From Comamonadaceae bacterium 2PF (lineage in GTDB: Bacteria > Pseudomonadota > Gammaproteobacteria > Burkholderiales > Burkholderiaceae_C), in NCBI GenBank assembly GCA_005502875.1, contig SCMV01000011.1:28304-92303 (forward strand): a DNA stretch of 64,000 bases, read 5' to 3'. The position numbers and the translations under genes were made by a program. Shown piece by piece: positions 8,874-17,835 of the stretch (position 1 is the stretch's first letter; every line of letters begins with the position of its first letter). The notes below the pieces were generated by a model, which worked only from the letters and a program-made list of their open reading frames with translations, made no database searches and was not told the origin of the DNA.

Positions 8874-9893
8874 TCACTTTTGACTCAAGGCGTTCGACAC
8901 CAGCCGCGAGGTGATGTCCACGATCTCGATCATGCGGTCGTAGGCCATGCGCGTCGGCCCGATCACGCCCAGCGTGCCGACCACCCGTCCGTCGATCTGG
9001 TACGGGGCCGAGACCACCGACAGCTCTTCAAAAGGCACGACCTGGCTTTCGCCGCCGATGTAGATGTTGACGCCCTCGGCGCGGCTGGAGCCGTCGAGCA
9101 GGCGCATGAGCTGCGTCTTTTGCTCGAAAAGGTCGAACATGCGGCGCAGCGAGCCCATGTCGCTCGAAAAATCCTGCACCGTCAGCAGGTTGCGCTCGCC
9201 AGAGACGACCACGCTCTCCTGCGATTCGGCCTCGACCTCGCTGCCAGCCTGCACCGCCGCCTGCATCAGGCTGCCGATCTCGGTGCGCAACTGATCAACC
9301 TCGCGCTTGAGCCGCTCGCGCATCTCTTCGATGGTCAGGCCGCTGTAGTGCTCGGTCAGGAAGTTGCTGGCCTCGATCAGTTGGGCGGGGTTGTAGTCCT
9401 GCGCGGTGAAGATGACGCGGTTCTGCACGTCACCGTCGGGCGAGACCAGGATCACCAGCAGGCGCTTTTCACCCAGGCGCAGGAACTCGATGTGGCGAAA
9501 CACCGTGGCCTTACGCGGCGCCGTGACCACGCCCACGAACTGCGACAGGCTCGAGAGCATCTGCGCCGCGTTGGAGATGACGCGCTGAGGCTGGTCGGGC
9601 TGGAGCTGGTCGCGGGTCTCGGCCGAGAAGTCGCCCATGTTCAGCGGACGCGCCGTGAGCATGGTGTCCACGAACAGGCGGTAACCGCGCGCGGTGGGCA
9701 CGCGCCCGGCCGAGGTGTGCGGGCTGACGATCAGACCCAGCTCTTCGAGGTCGGCCATCACGTTTCGGATGGTGGCGGCCGAGAGCTCCAGCCCTGAAGC
9801 ACGAGACAAGGTGCGCGAGCCCACGGGCTGCCCGTCGGCGATGTAGCGCTCGACCAGCGCTTTCAACAGGATCTTGGCACGGTCATCCAGCAT
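8874..9893 (-). CDS. hrcA: Heat-inducible transcription repressor HrcA
   Basis: A 339-aa protein of normal HrcA length. It has the N-terminal winged helix ([29 protein letters not shown], then [17 protein letters not shown]) and the HrcA effector domain, including [25 protein letters not shown] and the C-terminal [18 protein letters not shown]. HrcA represses groESL/dnaK-type heat-shock genes by binding CIRCE sites. No CIRCE sequence was seen near this gene. It is divergent from nadK with ~104 nt between the starts, the arrangement usual in Burkholderiales. Confidence 0.96.
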   Translation of the reverse strand: MLDDRAKILLKALVERYIADGQPVGSRTLSRASGLELSAATIRNVMADLEELGLIVSPHTSAGRVPTARGYRLFVDTMLTARPLNMGDFSAETRDQLQPDQPQRVISNAAQMLSSLSQFVGVVTAPRKATVFRHIEFLRLGEKRLLVILVSPDGDVQNRVIFTAQDYNPAQLIEASNFLTEHYSGLTIEEMRERLKREVDQLRTEIGSLMQAAVQAGSEVEAESQESVVVSGERNLLTVQDFSSDMGSLRRMFDLFEQKTQLMRLLDGSSRAEGVNIYIGGESQVVPFEELSVVSAPYQIDGRVVGTLGVIGPTRMAYDRMIEIVDITSRLVSNALSQK

Positions 9894-9997
9894 GGTTCGA
9901 CCATTCTAAGGACTGCGCGCGGCCCCGCCCCTCCCCCCAGCGCAGGCGTCCGATTTCACGGGGCGATCTGACACCTCGCTGTGGTGTAATTCCGCGC

Positions 9998-10900
9998 ATG
10001 CCCAATCAGCTCCCCTGCCGATTCCGCCACGCCGCCCTGGTCGGTAAATTCCAGGCCCGCGGCATCCGCGCCGTGCTGGAGGACGTGGCCCACCTGCTGG
10101 CACGCACCGGCCTGGACGTGTCGCTGGAAGCCGAGACCGCGCTCAACACCGGCATGACCGACTACCCGGCGCTCAGCATGGCCGAAATCGGCCAGCAGTG
10201 CGACGTGGCCATCGTGCTGGGCGGCGACGGCACCATGCTGGCCACCGCGCGCGAACTGGCCCGCTACAACATCCCGCTGGTGGGCATCAACCAGGGGCGC
10301 CTGGGCTTCATCACCGACATCCAGCTCAAGGACGTTGCCACCTCCCTGCCCCTGATCCTCAGCGGCCAGTACGAGGCCGAAACCCGCCACATGCTCGAAG
10401 GCGCCGTGCTGCGCCCGCACCGCAACGGCGAGCTGGAAACCATCTATGAAGGGCACGCCATCAACGAGGTGGTGGTCAGCCGTGGCGCCACAGCCAGCAT
10501 GGTCGAGCTGCGCGCCGAGGTCGACGGCCAGTTCATCGCCAACTACCGCGCCGACGGCCTGATCGTGGCCTCGCCCACCGGCTCGTCGGCCTACGCCATG
10601 TCGGCTGGTGGCCCCATCCTGCACCCGGCGCTGGGCGGCTGGGTGATCGTGCCGATCGCCTCGCACACGCTGTCGAACCGGCCCATCGTCATCCCCGACA
10701 CGGGCACCGTGAGCATCGAGATCGTGGCCGGCCGCGACGCCAGCATGAACTTCGACATGCAGTCACTGGCCAGCCTGCTGCACCGCGACCGCATCACCGT
10801 GCGCCGCTCGGCCCACAAGGTGCGCTTCCTGCACCCCGAAGGCTGGAGTTACTACGCGACCCTGCGCCGCAAGCTGCGCTGGAACGAAGGAGTGAGCTGA
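9998..10900 (+). CDS. nadK: NAD kinase
   Basis: A 300-aa ATP/polyphosphate-NAD kinase. The catalytic motif GGDGT is at residues 75-79 ([18 protein letters not shown]). The downstream conserved parts [22 protein letters not shown] and the substrate loop [17 protein letters not shown] are all present. It phosphorylates NAD to NADP and is the cell's only route to NADP. It is followed after 5 nt by recN, so these genes form one transcript with rapZ. Confidence 0.96.
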   Translation: MPNQLPCRFRHAALVGKFQARGIRAVLEDVAHLLARTGLDVSLEAETALNTGMTDYPALSMAEIGQQCDVAIVLGGDGTMLATARELARYNIPLVGINQGRLGFITDIQLKDVATSLPLILSGQYEAETRHMLEGAVLRPHRNGELETIYEGHAINEVVVSRGATASMVELRAEVDGQFIANYRADGLIVASPTGSSAYAMSAGGPILHPALGGWVIVPIASHTLSNRPIVIPDTGTVSIEIVAGRDASMNFDMQSLASLLHRDRITVRRSAHKVRFLHPEGWSYYATLRRKLRWNEGVS

Positions 10901-10905
10901 AAGCC

Positions 10906-12657
10906 ATGCTGCGCCGACTGAGCCTGCGTGACTTCGTCATCGTCACCGAACTCGACATCGAACTGGACAGCGGCTTCACGGCCCTGACCGGCGAGACCGG
11001 TGCGGGCAAGTCCATCCTGATCGACGCCCTGCAGCTGACGCTGGGCAGCCGCGGCGATGCCGGCGTGGTGCGCGAAGGCGCGCCCCGCGCCGACCTGAGT
11101 GCCGAGTTCGACCTCACGCCCGCGCTGGCTGCGCGCCTGCGGCCCTGGCTGGACGAAGCCGGCTTCGACATGGGGCCAGGCGCGGACGAAGGCAGCCTGC
11201 TGCTGCGCCGCGTGGTCGACGCCCAGGGCAAGAGCCGAGCCTGGGTCAACGGTGCGCCAGCCACGCTCACGCAACTGCGCGAGCTGGGCGAGCACCTGGT
11301 CGACATCCACGGTCAGCACGCCTGGCAGAGCCTGACCCGCCCCGACAGCGTGCGCGAGTTGGTTGACGAGCAAGCGGGGGTGGACACCGCTGCCCTGCAA
11401 ACCGCCTGGGCGGTGCGCCGCGAGGCCCACAAGCGCCTGCAGGACGCCCGCGCCAGGCAGACCGACCTGGAACGCGAGCGCGAGCGCCTGCAATGGCAAA
11501 TCGCCGAGCTGGACAAGCTTGGGCCGCAGGCCGGCGAGTGGGACGAGCTCAATGCCGAGCACACCCGGCTGAGCCATGGCCAGTCCATCCTGGACGCGGC
11601 GCAACTGGCGCTGGACGCCGTCTCCGAAGCCGACGTCAACGCAGAGAGCCTGGCCGCACGGGCCATCGATGCGCTCGAAGCGGTGGCGGGCTACGAGCCA
11701 CGTCTGGGCAACGCCCTGGAGGTGCTGCGCGAGGCACAAGCTCAATTGCAGGACGCAGCCCACAGCCTGCACGGCGTGCTCGGCCACACCGAGCTCGACC
11801 CGGACCGCCTGAACGAGCTCGATGCCCGCGTGTCGGCCTGGATGAGCCTGGCGCGCCGTCACCGCCGCCCGCCCGCCGAGCTGCACGAGCTGCTGCAGGG
11901 TTGGAAGGCCGAGCTCACCGAGCTGGACGCCGCCACCGACCTGGCCGCGCTGGAGCGCAGCGCCGAGCAGGCGCATGCGGCATGGCTCAAGCAGGCACAG
12001 CAGGCCTCGAAACTGCGCAAGCTTGCCGCGCCCCGCCTGAGCGACGCGGTGAGCGCCGCCATGCAGGAGCTGGGCATGGCTGGCGGCCGCTTCGAGGTGG
12101 CGCTCGCGCCCCTTGAAGAGCCCCAGGCTGGCGGCCTGGAAACCATCGATTTCCTCGTGGCCGGTCACGCGGGCAGCACACCACGTCCGCTGGCCAAGGT
12201 GGCCTCGGGCGGCGAGCTCTCGCGCCTGGCCCTGGCCATCGCCGTCACCACGACGCAGCAACGAGACGGCCAGGGCGCGGCCACGCTGATCTTCGACGAG
12301 ATCGATTCCGGCGTGGGCGGTGCGGTGGCCGACACCGTGGGCCGCCTGATGCAGCGCCTGGGCCAAGCCCAGGAAGGCCGACAGGTGCTGGCCGTCACCC
12401 ACCTGGCCCAGGTCGCCGCCTGCGCCCACCACCACCTGCTGGTCGCCAAGTCCCTGCAAGGCACACAAACCACCAGCCGCATCGGCGAGGTCAGCGGTCA
12501 AGCGCGAGAAGCCGAGGTGGCCCGCATGCTTGGCGGCGCGGTCAGCGACACCAGCCTGGCCCACGCCCGAGTGATGCTGCAGACCGCGCATGCCGCCACC
12601 CAAGGCAGCGCTCAAGCCCAGGCCACACGCGGCAAAGCGCGCAAGGAACCCGCATGA
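10906..12657 (+). CDS. recN: DNA repair protein RecN
   Basis: A 583-aa SMC-like ATPase, about 30 residues longer than E. coli RecN. Walker A is GETGAGKS at residues 29-36. A central coiled-coil region (about 160-390) is rich in Glu, Arg and Ala. The C-terminal half carries the ABC signature ([14 protein letters not shown]) and Walker [13 protein letters not shown]. The final ~25 residues are a basic, low-complexity tail. RecN acts in double-strand-break repair by tethering DNA ends for RecA. It starts 5 nt after nadK and its stop overlaps the rapZ start (ATGA). Confidence 0.96.
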   Translation: MLRRLSLRDFVIVTELDIELDSGFTALTGETGAGKSILIDALQLTLGSRGDAGVVREGAPRADLSAEFDLTPALAARLRPWLDEAGFDMGPGADEGSLLLRRVVDAQGKSRAWVNGAPATLTQLRELGEHLVDIHGQHAWQSLTRPDSVRELVDEQAGVDTAALQTAWAVRREAHKRLQDARARQTDLERERERLQWQIAELDKLGPQAGEWDELNAEHTRLSHGQSILDAAQLALDAVSEADVNAESLAARAIDALEAVAGYEPRLGNALEVLREAQAQLQDAAHSLHGVLGHTELDPDRLNELDARVSAWMSLARRHRRPPAELHELLQGWKAELTELDAATDLAALERSAEQAHAAWLKQAQQASKLRKLAAPRLSDAVSAAMQELGMAGGRFEVALAPLEEPQAGGLETIDFLVAGHAGSTPRPLAKVASGGELSRLALAIAVTTTQQRDGQGAATLIFDEIDSGVGGAVADTVGRLMQRLGQAQEGRQVLAVTHLAQVAACAHHHLLVAKSLQGTQTTSRIGEVSGQAREAEVARMLGGAVSDTSLAHARVMLQTAHAATQGSAQAQATRGKARKEPA

Positions 12658-13592
12658 AGACGCTTGACATCGTGTTGCTGACCGGCATCTCTGGCTCGGG
12701 CAAGTCGGTGGCGCTCAACGCCCTGGAAGACGCTGGCTATTTCTGCGTCGACAACCTGCCACCCGAACTGCTGCGCGGCATGATCGAGCTGGAGGTCGAG
12801 CGCGCCCCGGACCGACGCCGCCGCGTGGCCGTCTCGGTGGACGTGCGCAGCGCGGACACCCTGCCCCACCTCACCCCGATGCTCGAAGAGTTGCGCGCGG
12901 ACGGGCACAAGGTCCGATCCGTCTTCCTGGACGCCAGCACCGACGCCCTGGTCCGGCGTTTCTCGGAAACCCGTCGCCCGCACCCGCTGTCTCAGGTGCG
13001 CGCCGTGCCAGCCGCCGTCATCGGGTCACCTCGCCGCCGCGCCAGCGACCACGACGCCAGTGTGACGTCCACCGCCGACCAGGTCCTGATCGATGCGATC
13101 CGCACCGAGCGAGAGTTGCTGAGCCCGCTGCGCGAGCTCTCCACCGTCATCGACACGACGCTGCTTCGGCCGGCGCAGTTGCGCACCTGGATCCGCAACA
13201 TCGTGCAAGCAGCGCCGTCCAAGCTGACGCTGGTCTTCGAGTCCTTCGCCTTCAAGCAGGGCGTGCCGATGGACGCTGACTTCGTCTTCGACGTGCGCAT
13301 GCTGCCCAACCCGTTCTACATCAAAGAGCTCAAGCCGCTGACGGGGCGAGATCCGTCCGTCATCGAGTACCTGGGGCAGCAGCCTGAGTCGGCGGAGTTG
13401 ATCGCGCAGATCGAGGCTTTTTTGTTGCGCTGGCTGCCGACGCTCGAGGGCGATCAGCGCAGCTACGTGACCGTGGCCATCGGCTGCACGGGCGGACAGC
13501 ATCGCTCGGTTTACTGCGTTGAGCAGTTGACCCAGCGCTTTGCGCAGCGTGGGGTGGTGCTGTCTCGGCACCGCGAGTTGGACGCCAAGTGA
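12654..13592 (+). CDS. rapZ: RNase adapter protein RapZ
   Basis: A 312-aa P-loop protein. Walker A is GISGSGKS at residues 11-18, followed by [14 protein letters not shown]. The conserved C-terminal RNA-binding half contains [36 protein letters not shown] and [12 protein letters not shown]. RapZ binds glucosamine-6-phosphate and, in enterobacteria, directs RNase E to sRNA GlmZ. Compared with the usual ~285-290 aa, there is an insertion of about 30 residues (roughly 114-143, with [10 protein letters not shown]) after the conserved HPLS. It overlaps recN by 4 nt, implying translational coupling. Confidence 0.95.
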   Translation: MKTLDIVLLTGISGSGKSVALNALEDAGYFCVDNLPPELLRGMIELEVERAPDRRRRVAVSVDVRSADTLPHLTPMLEELRADGHKVRSVFLDASTDALVRRFSETRRPHPLSQVRAVPAAVIGSPRRRASDHDASVTSTADQVLIDAIRTERELLSPLRELSTVIDTTLLRPAQLRTWIRNIVQAAPSKLTLVFESFAFKQGVPMDADFVFDVRMLPNPFYIKELKPLTGRDPSVIEYLGQQPESAELIAQIEAFLLRWLPTLEGDQRSYVTVAIGCTGGQHRSVYCVEQLTQRFAQRGVVLSRHRELDAK

Positions 13593-13687
13593 TTCGCTTG
13601 GGTTCGCTGACCTCCTGAGTGCGCTCCACTCCTTGGTGAGGTTGGGTTGGTTGGGTGAGGGGTTGCACGGTTTGAGCGTCGGGCTGA

Positions 13688-13820
13688 GGGCGAGGGGTGC
13701 CTGCTCCGGCCCTGCGCGGGGCACCACCGAGCGCCGCCTTCGTCACCCCTTGAACACGAGCCTGGCTGTTGCCGAGCCATGACACCGCACATGTCGGGCC
13801 TGCGCAGGCACCCCTCGCCC
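13688..13820 (+). repeat. Structured repeat element, copy A, in the rapZ 3' region
   Basis: A perfect 17-bp stem (13688-13704 with 13804-13820) closes a 96-nt block at 13705-13800 that recurs in reverse orientation at 13948-14044. Three parts of the block are identical in both copies: 29 nt at 13705-13733, 15 nt at 13743-13757 and 33 nt at 13768-13800. The last part can fold as CCGA-gc-CATG/CATG-TCGG with an 8-nt loop. The closing stem has a different sequence from that of copy B. The gene-free stretch 13593-14097 is mostly these two copies plus the central terminator. Confidence 0.8.
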
Positions 13821-13853
13821 CCATCCCGCGACAAACCGTGGCATGCGAAGAAG

Positions 13854-13891
13854 GAAGAAGAAAGGCGACGCAAGCGTCGCCTTTCTTCTTC
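13854..13891. terminator. Bidirectional intrinsic terminator between convergent rapZ and SDR genes
   Basis: A perfect 18-bp stem (13854-13871 with 13874-13891) has a 2-nt AA loop. The GC-rich core GGCGACGC/GCGTCGCC is flanked by A/G-rich then T/C-rich arms on both strands (AAA before, TTTCTTCTTC after). It can therefore end transcripts arriving from either side. It lies at the centre of symmetry between the two repeat copies. Confidence 0.85.
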
Positions 13892-13919
13892 CGCAACCCC
13901 CGCCGTGCGCGGTGGTTCG

Positions 13920-14069
13920 GGTCCGGTGGGTGGGGTGGGTGTGAGCCGGCCCGACATGTGCGGTGTCATGGCTCGGCAACCACCTGACTGGTGTTCAAGG
14001 GGTGAAGCCCCAACCCGCTCGGTGGTGCCCCGCGCAGGGCCGGATCACACCCACTCCGCCCACCGGACC
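13920..14069 (-). repeat. Structured repeat element, copy B, in the SDR 3' region
   Basis: Inverted copy of the 96-nt block (13948-14044 here). It is enclosed by its own stem, 14045-14069 with 13920-13944: 25 positions with two mismatches. The stem sequence is unrelated to copy A's, yet both stems begin exactly at the block edge and leave the same 3-nt linker (TGC in A, GGC in B) on the 3' side. Read on the - strand, it follows the stop of the oxidoreductase at 14098 and precedes the central terminator, mirroring copy A. Confidence 0.8.
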
Positions 14070-14097
14070 ACGCACCAGCCGCCGCACAAAAAACAAA

Positions 14098-15027
14098 TCA
14101 ACCCTGAGCAGCCGTCCTCAACGCAGCGCGCAACTGCTCGCCAATCTCGGGCTTGCCCGCGAACGGATCCGTCGGGTTGCGCCCCTGCACCACGTCTTCC
14201 AAACGTGTCTGCACCATGCCCAAGGCTTGCGGGTGCGTGTACACGTAGAACTTGCCCTGGTTGATGGCGTCGAACACCAGCTGAGCCGTGTCCGCCGCCG
14301 TCACCTTGCCCGACGTCACCGCCTTGGTGCTCATCGCCTGCGCGATCATCTGGCTGGCCGTCGGCTTGCCCTCGCTGCGCAGCTCCTTGGGGCGGTTGCG
14401 GTGCGACTGGTGGATGCCCGTGGGCACGAAGTAAGGACACAGCACCGAGGCATGCACCTGCTCGGTCACCAGCGACAAGTCCTGATAAAGCGTTTCAGAC
14501 AGGCTCACCACCGCGTGCTTGCTGACGTTGTAGGCACCCATGTTGGGCGAGTTCAACAGCCCGGCCATCGAAGCCACGTTGACGATGTGCCCCTGGTAGG
14601 CAGCGTCCTTGGCGGCAGCGGCCAGCATCAGCGGCGTGAACACGCGCACGCCGTGCACCACACCGAACAGGTTCACGCCCAGCACCCATTCCCAGTCGCG
14701 CTGGGTGTGCTCCCAGATCAGGCCCCCATGGGCCACGCCGGCGTTGTTGATGACGATGTGCGGCGCGCCAAAGCGCTCCAGGCACAGGTCGGCCAGGGCC
14801 TGCACGTCTTCGGCACGCGAGACGTCGCCACGCAAGGCAGCCACCTTGGCGCCCATGCCGGTGAGCTCGGCCAGGGCGGCGTCGAGCGCGTCCTGCTGCA
14901 CGTCGGTGATGACGAGGTTCAGGCCCTGCTTGGCGCCCAGGCGGGCCAGCTCCAGGCCGAAGCCGCTGGCGGCACCGGTGATGACGGCCGTCTGGCCAGG
15001 GCGGATGGTGAGGTGTTGAGCGGACAT
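14098..15027 (-). CDS. SDR family NAD(P)-dependent oxidoreductase
   Basis: A 309-aa short-chain dehydrogenase. The Rossmann motif is TGAASGFG (about 18-25), the NNAG motif is in VINNAGVAHGG, the catalytic Ser lies in VNVASMAGLL, and Tyr-Lys is in YNVSKHAV. The C-terminal part is longer than in the 250-aa classical enzymes and resembles SDRs annotated beside fatty-acid and aromatic-acid degradation genes. ATG 15027 (MSAQHLTIRPG) was chosen; the open frame continues upstream into the next gene. Substrate unknown. It is 35 nt downstream of the MDR-type reductase, in a - strand run with acyl-CoA genes. Confidence 0.88.
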   Translation of the reverse strand: MSAQHLTIRPGQTAVITGAASGFGLELARLGAKQGLNLVITDVQQDALDAALAELTGMGAKVAALRGDVSRAEDVQALADLCLERFGAPHIVINNAGVAHGGLIWEHTQRDWEWVLGVNLFGVVHGVRVFTPLMLAAAAKDAAYQGHIVNVASMAGLLNSPNMGAYNVSKHAVVSLSETLYQDLSLVTEQVHASVLCPYFVPTGIHQSHRNRPKELRSEGKPTASQMIAQAMSTKAVTSGKVTAADTAQLVFDAINQGKFYVYTHPQALGMVQTRLEDVVQGRNPTDPFAGKPEIGEQLRAALRTAAQG

Positions 15028-15062
15028 GTCGGGTTCTTCGTCGATGAAGTCGATGAGATGGG

Positions 15063-16091
15063 TCAGATCAGCTTGACCAGTTGCTTGCCGAAGTTGCGGC
15101 CCTTGAGCAGGCCCAGGAAAGCCTCGGGCGCGCTGGCGATGCCTTGCGCCACCGACTCGCGGAACTTCATGCGCCCGGACGCCACCAGCCCACCCAGCTC
15201 TTGCATGGCCTGGGGCCACACCTCGGGGTGCTCGCTCACGATGAAGCCTTGCAGCTTCATGCGGTTGACCAGGATCAGGGCGGGGTTCTGCATGACCAGG
15301 GGCTCGCCGTTGTAGCCTGCGATCAGCCCGCACAAGGCCACGCGGGAGAAGGCATTGGCGCGCAGCATCACCGCGTCCAGGCCGATGCCACCGACATTCT
15401 CGAAGCAACCATCGACACCGTTGGGCGCCGCGGCCTTCAGCGCGGACGAGAAGCTGCGCAAATCGGTCAAGGCCTTGTGATCGAGGCAGGCGTCAAAGCC
15501 CAGTTCTTCGGTCACGTATCGGCACTTGTCGGGTCCACCCGCGATGCCGACCACGCGACAGCCGTGCACCTTGGCCAACTGCCCCACCACGCTGCCCACC
15601 GCGCCACTGGCGGCGCTAACCACGATGGTCTCGCCCGCCTTGGGCGCGATGATCTTCATGAGGCCGTACCAGGCGGTCACGCCGGGCATGCCCACTGAGC
15701 CCAAGTAGGCCGACAGCGGGATCTGCCGGGTGTCGACCTTGGTGAGGATGCCGCGCTGGTTGGCGTCGACCACGCTGTACTCTTGCCAGCCGCCCATGCC
15801 GACGACCGAGTCGCCCACGGCATAGCGCGCGTGCTTGCTGGCGATCACCTCGCCCACCGTGCCGCCGATCATCACGCTGTTCAAGGGCTGGGGCTCTGCG
15901 TAGCTCTTGCTGTCGTTCATGCGGCCGCGCATGTAGGGGTCGAGCGAGAGGTAGTGGTGGCGCACGAGCACCTGGCCATCGGTCAGTTGATCGACCGTGG
16001 GCACCGGTGCTTCGACCAGCTTGAAGTTGTCGGTGGTGGGCTCGCCCGCAGGGCGCGAAGCCAGCAGGATCTGGTGATTGATCAGGCTCAT
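15063..16091 (-). CDS. NADP-dependent oxidoreductase, MDR superfamily
   Basis: A 342-aa zinc-independent medium-chain reductase of the leukotriene-B4-12-hydroxydehydrogenase/CurA type. The N-terminus has LASRPAGEPTTDNFKLVE, the substrate domain has SLDPYMRGRMND, and the coenzyme motif is SAASGAVGSVVGQLAK with VVGIAGGPDKC after it. These enzymes reduce the double bond of enals, enones or prostaglandin-like enones with NADPH. Here it may reduce an unsaturated intermediate of the acyl catabolic pathway. It lies between the thioesterase and SDR genes on the same strand. Confidence 0.9.
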   Translation of the reverse strand: MSLINHQILLASRPAGEPTTDNFKLVEAPVPTVDQLTDGQVLVRHHYLSLDPYMRGRMNDSKSYAEPQPLNSVMIGGTVGEVIASKHARYAVGDSVVGMGGWQEYSVVDANQRGILTKVDTRQIPLSAYLGSVGMPGVTAWYGLMKIIAPKAGETIVVSAASGAVGSVVGQLAKVHGCRVVGIAGGPDKCRYVTEELGFDACLDHKALTDLRSFSSALKAAAPNGVDGCFENVGGIGLDAVMLRANAFSRVALCGLIAGYNGEPLVMQNPALILVNRMKLQGFIVSEHPEVWPQAMQELGGLVASGRMKFRESVAQGIASAPEAFLGLLKGRNFGKQLVKLI

Positions 16092-16133
16092 CTTGTGGAC
16101 TCCTGGTTTGCCAAGGGAGCCGGCTGCTGGAGA

Positions 16134-16586
16134 TCAGTCCGAGCCGGCGTGGCGTGCCAGCGGCTTGACCTCTCGGTCGGCCGTGGGCAGCGCGCGAAGG
16201 AACTTGAAGGTGCCCGTCGCGTGGGCACAGACACGGCCCTGCTCATCGAGCACGCGGCCTTCGGTGAAGGCCATGGAAGCGGTGGCGTGCAGCACCTGGC
16301 CGATCACGCGGATGCGGCCCTGCGCCGGGCGCATGAAGCTGGTTTTCATTTCGACCGTGACGAGACCTGGGCCACCGCCCGGCTGCTCAAGGTGGCGGCT
16401 GCGCGCCGCATGGGCCATGGCCACGTCGAGCAAGGTCATCTGCAGGCCGCCATGCGCGACGCCGAAGGAGTTGGTGTGCGGCTCCTGCACGTCGAGCGTG
16501 ATCTCGGCCTCGCCGCCCTCGAAGCGCTGCAGCTCGGCGCCGATGCCGGCCAGGAAAGGGATGTGAACCGGGAACGCGATGGCCAT
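16134..16586 (-). CDS. PaaI-type hotdog thioesterase
   Basis: A 150-aa hotdog-fold protein. The key helix region NSFGVAHGGLQMTLLDVAMAHAA carries the HGG motif and Asp typical of PaaI/YdiI thioesterases, and the second half has TVEMKTSFMRPAQGRI. It is predicted to hydrolyse acyl-CoA thioesters and relieve CoA trapping. ATG 16586 (MAIAFPVHIPFLAGIG) was chosen on homology; the frame is open further upstream. It belongs to the - strand acyl-CoA run, 42 nt before the MDR reductase. Confidence 0.86.
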   Translation of the reverse strand: MAIAFPVHIPFLAGIGAELQRFEGGEAEITLDVQEPHTNSFGVAHGGLQMTLLDVAMAHAARSRHLEQPGGGPGLVTVEMKTSFMRPAQGRIRVIGQVLHATASMAFTEGRVLDEQGRVCAHATGTFKFLRALPTADREVKPLARHAGSD

Positions 16587-16645
16587 GTTCAGGAGCCCGT
16601 GTTGCGTGGTCGGTGTCGTTCGAGGCAGGTGCTGGGCTTCGTGCC

Positions 16646-17443
16646 TCAGCCGCCCACCACGGCACTCACGCCACCATCGACCGCCAGGATCTGCCCGGTG
16701 ATGTGCTTGCCCGCGTCGGACGCGAACAGCAGGGTTGCGCCTTTGAGGTCTTCGTCGTCGCCCAGGCGTTGCAGCGGGGCGCTGGCGGCCAGGCGATCTT
16801 CGCCCACGGCGGCCAGCGTGCCCGCCGTCATCTTGCTGGGGAAGAACCCCGGCGCAAGCGCGTTGACGCGGATGCCCAGGTGGCCCCACTCACAGGCCAG
16901 CGCCTTGGTGAAGTTCACCACCGCGCCCTTGCTGGTGTTATAGGCGATCGTCTGCATGAAGGGGTGGTTGCCACCCAGGCCGGCGATGGAGGCCACGTTG
17001 ATGATGCGGCCCTGCTTGCGCGGGATCATGCTCGCCCGGGCGATGGCTTGCGAGAGCAGGAAGTAGCCGCGCACGTTGAGGTTCATCACCTTGTCCCAGG
17101 CTTCGAGCGGGTACTCAGCCGCGGGCGCACCCCAGGTGGCACCGGCGTTGTTGACGAGGATGTCCACGTCGCCCACGCGCTCGAGCGTTTCATCGGCCAG
17201 GCGCTGGATGTCCTGCGGGTTGCCCGCGTCGGCGGCGATCCAGCGTGCGTCGATGCCCGCGTCCTGCAGGGCCATCACAGCCTGCTCCAGGTCGGCGGCC
17301 TTGCGCGAGCTGATCACCACCTTGGCACCGGCCTCGCCCAGCGCGTGGGCCATCTGCAGGCCCAGGCCGCGCGAGCCGCCGGTGATCAGGGCCGTCTTGC
17401 CCGTGAGGTCGAAGAGTTGCTGAACGATGCGGGGGGTGGTCAT
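16646..17443 (-). CDS. SDR family oxidoreductase (FabG-like)
   Basis: A 265-aa classical SDR: TGGSRGLG (about 21-28), NNAGATWG, Ser in INVASIAGLGG, YNTSKGAV catalytic Tyr/Lys, and the C-terminal GQILAVDGGVS. FabG-like enzymes interconvert 3-oxoacyl and 3-hydroxyacyl thioesters or oxidise similar secondary alcohols. Within this acyl-CoA cluster, a hydroxyacyl or alcohol oxidation step is likely, but the substrate is unproven. It follows the small Dabb gene by 69 nt and precedes the thioesterase. Confidence 0.9.
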   Translation of the reverse strand: MTTPRIVQQLFDLTGKTALITGGSRGLGLQMAHALGEAGAKVVISSRKAADLEQAVMALQDAGIDARWIAADAGNPQDIQRLADETLERVGDVDILVNNAGATWGAPAAEYPLEAWDKVMNLNVRGYFLLSQAIARASMIPRKQGRIINVASIAGLGGNHPFMQTIAYNTSKGAVVNFTKALACEWGHLGIRVNALAPGFFPSKMTAGTLAAVGEDRLAASAPLQRLGDDEDLKGATLLFASDAGKHITGQILAVDGGVSAVVGG

Positions 17444-17512
17444 GGCGGTGAGCTTTCAGCCTTGCCCAGGCAAGGCCTGAGGCGCGCGGTGAGTGATGGG
17501 CGTCGAAGCGGC

Positions 17513-17794
17513 TCAGACGAGGTAATCGAGCACGTGGCGCGTGGCCGCCATCTGGCGGATCTGCGCGACCACGCCCTGGTGGTGCGGGTGTGGCACGTAA
17601 GCGGCCAGCGCGGCGGCGTCCTCGAAGGTCGAAACGAGGACCACGTCGCAGTTGGCTTCCAGTCCCTCGGCCTTGATGCCCACGTCGAACTCGTGCATGC
17701 CGGCAACGAGCCCCTTGCAGCTGTCGAGCAGGGCCTTGACCTGGGGCGCGTCGGCCGGGTCTTTGAGGGTCCACATGACGATGTGTCGCAGCAT
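17513..17794 (-). CDS. Dabb (stress-responsive A/B barrel) domain protein
   Basis: A 93-aa single-domain protein starting MLRHIVMWTLKDPADAP, with the Dabb-fold pattern including VVLVSTFEDAAALAAYVPHPHHQ. Dabb proteins are small dimeric ferredoxin-like barrels. Some are catalysts (olivetolic-acid-cyclase type, terpene and aromatic pathways) and many are of unknown role. It is translated between the acyl-CoA dehydrogenase and the FabG-like SDR, suggesting an accessory role in the same pathway. Confidence 0.85.
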   Translation of the reverse strand: MLRHIVMWTLKDPADAPQVKALLDSCKGLVAGMHEFDVGIKAEGLEANCDVVLVSTFEDAAALAAYVPHPHHQGVVAQIRQMAATRHVLDYLV

Positions 17795-17835
17795 GGTGTG
17801 CGGTGCTTTCTTGTTGAATCTTTGAGGGGAAGGGA

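Noticed and set aside
9894..9997. CIRCE element controlling hrcA
   Set aside because: The TTAGCACTC-N9-GAGTGCTAA pattern was looked for in the hrcA-nadK gap and is absent.
10852..12615. 587-codon open frame on the - strand opposite recN
   Set aside because: RecN has intact Walker and signature motifs on the + strand; the antisense frame has Gly/Gln/Ala/His-rich low-complexity sequence.
13743..13987. Short frames on both strands starting MPSHDTAHVGPA
   Set aside because: The same peptide start appears on both strands because the DNA is an inverted repeat. There is no ribosome site, and the rest is unlike a protein.
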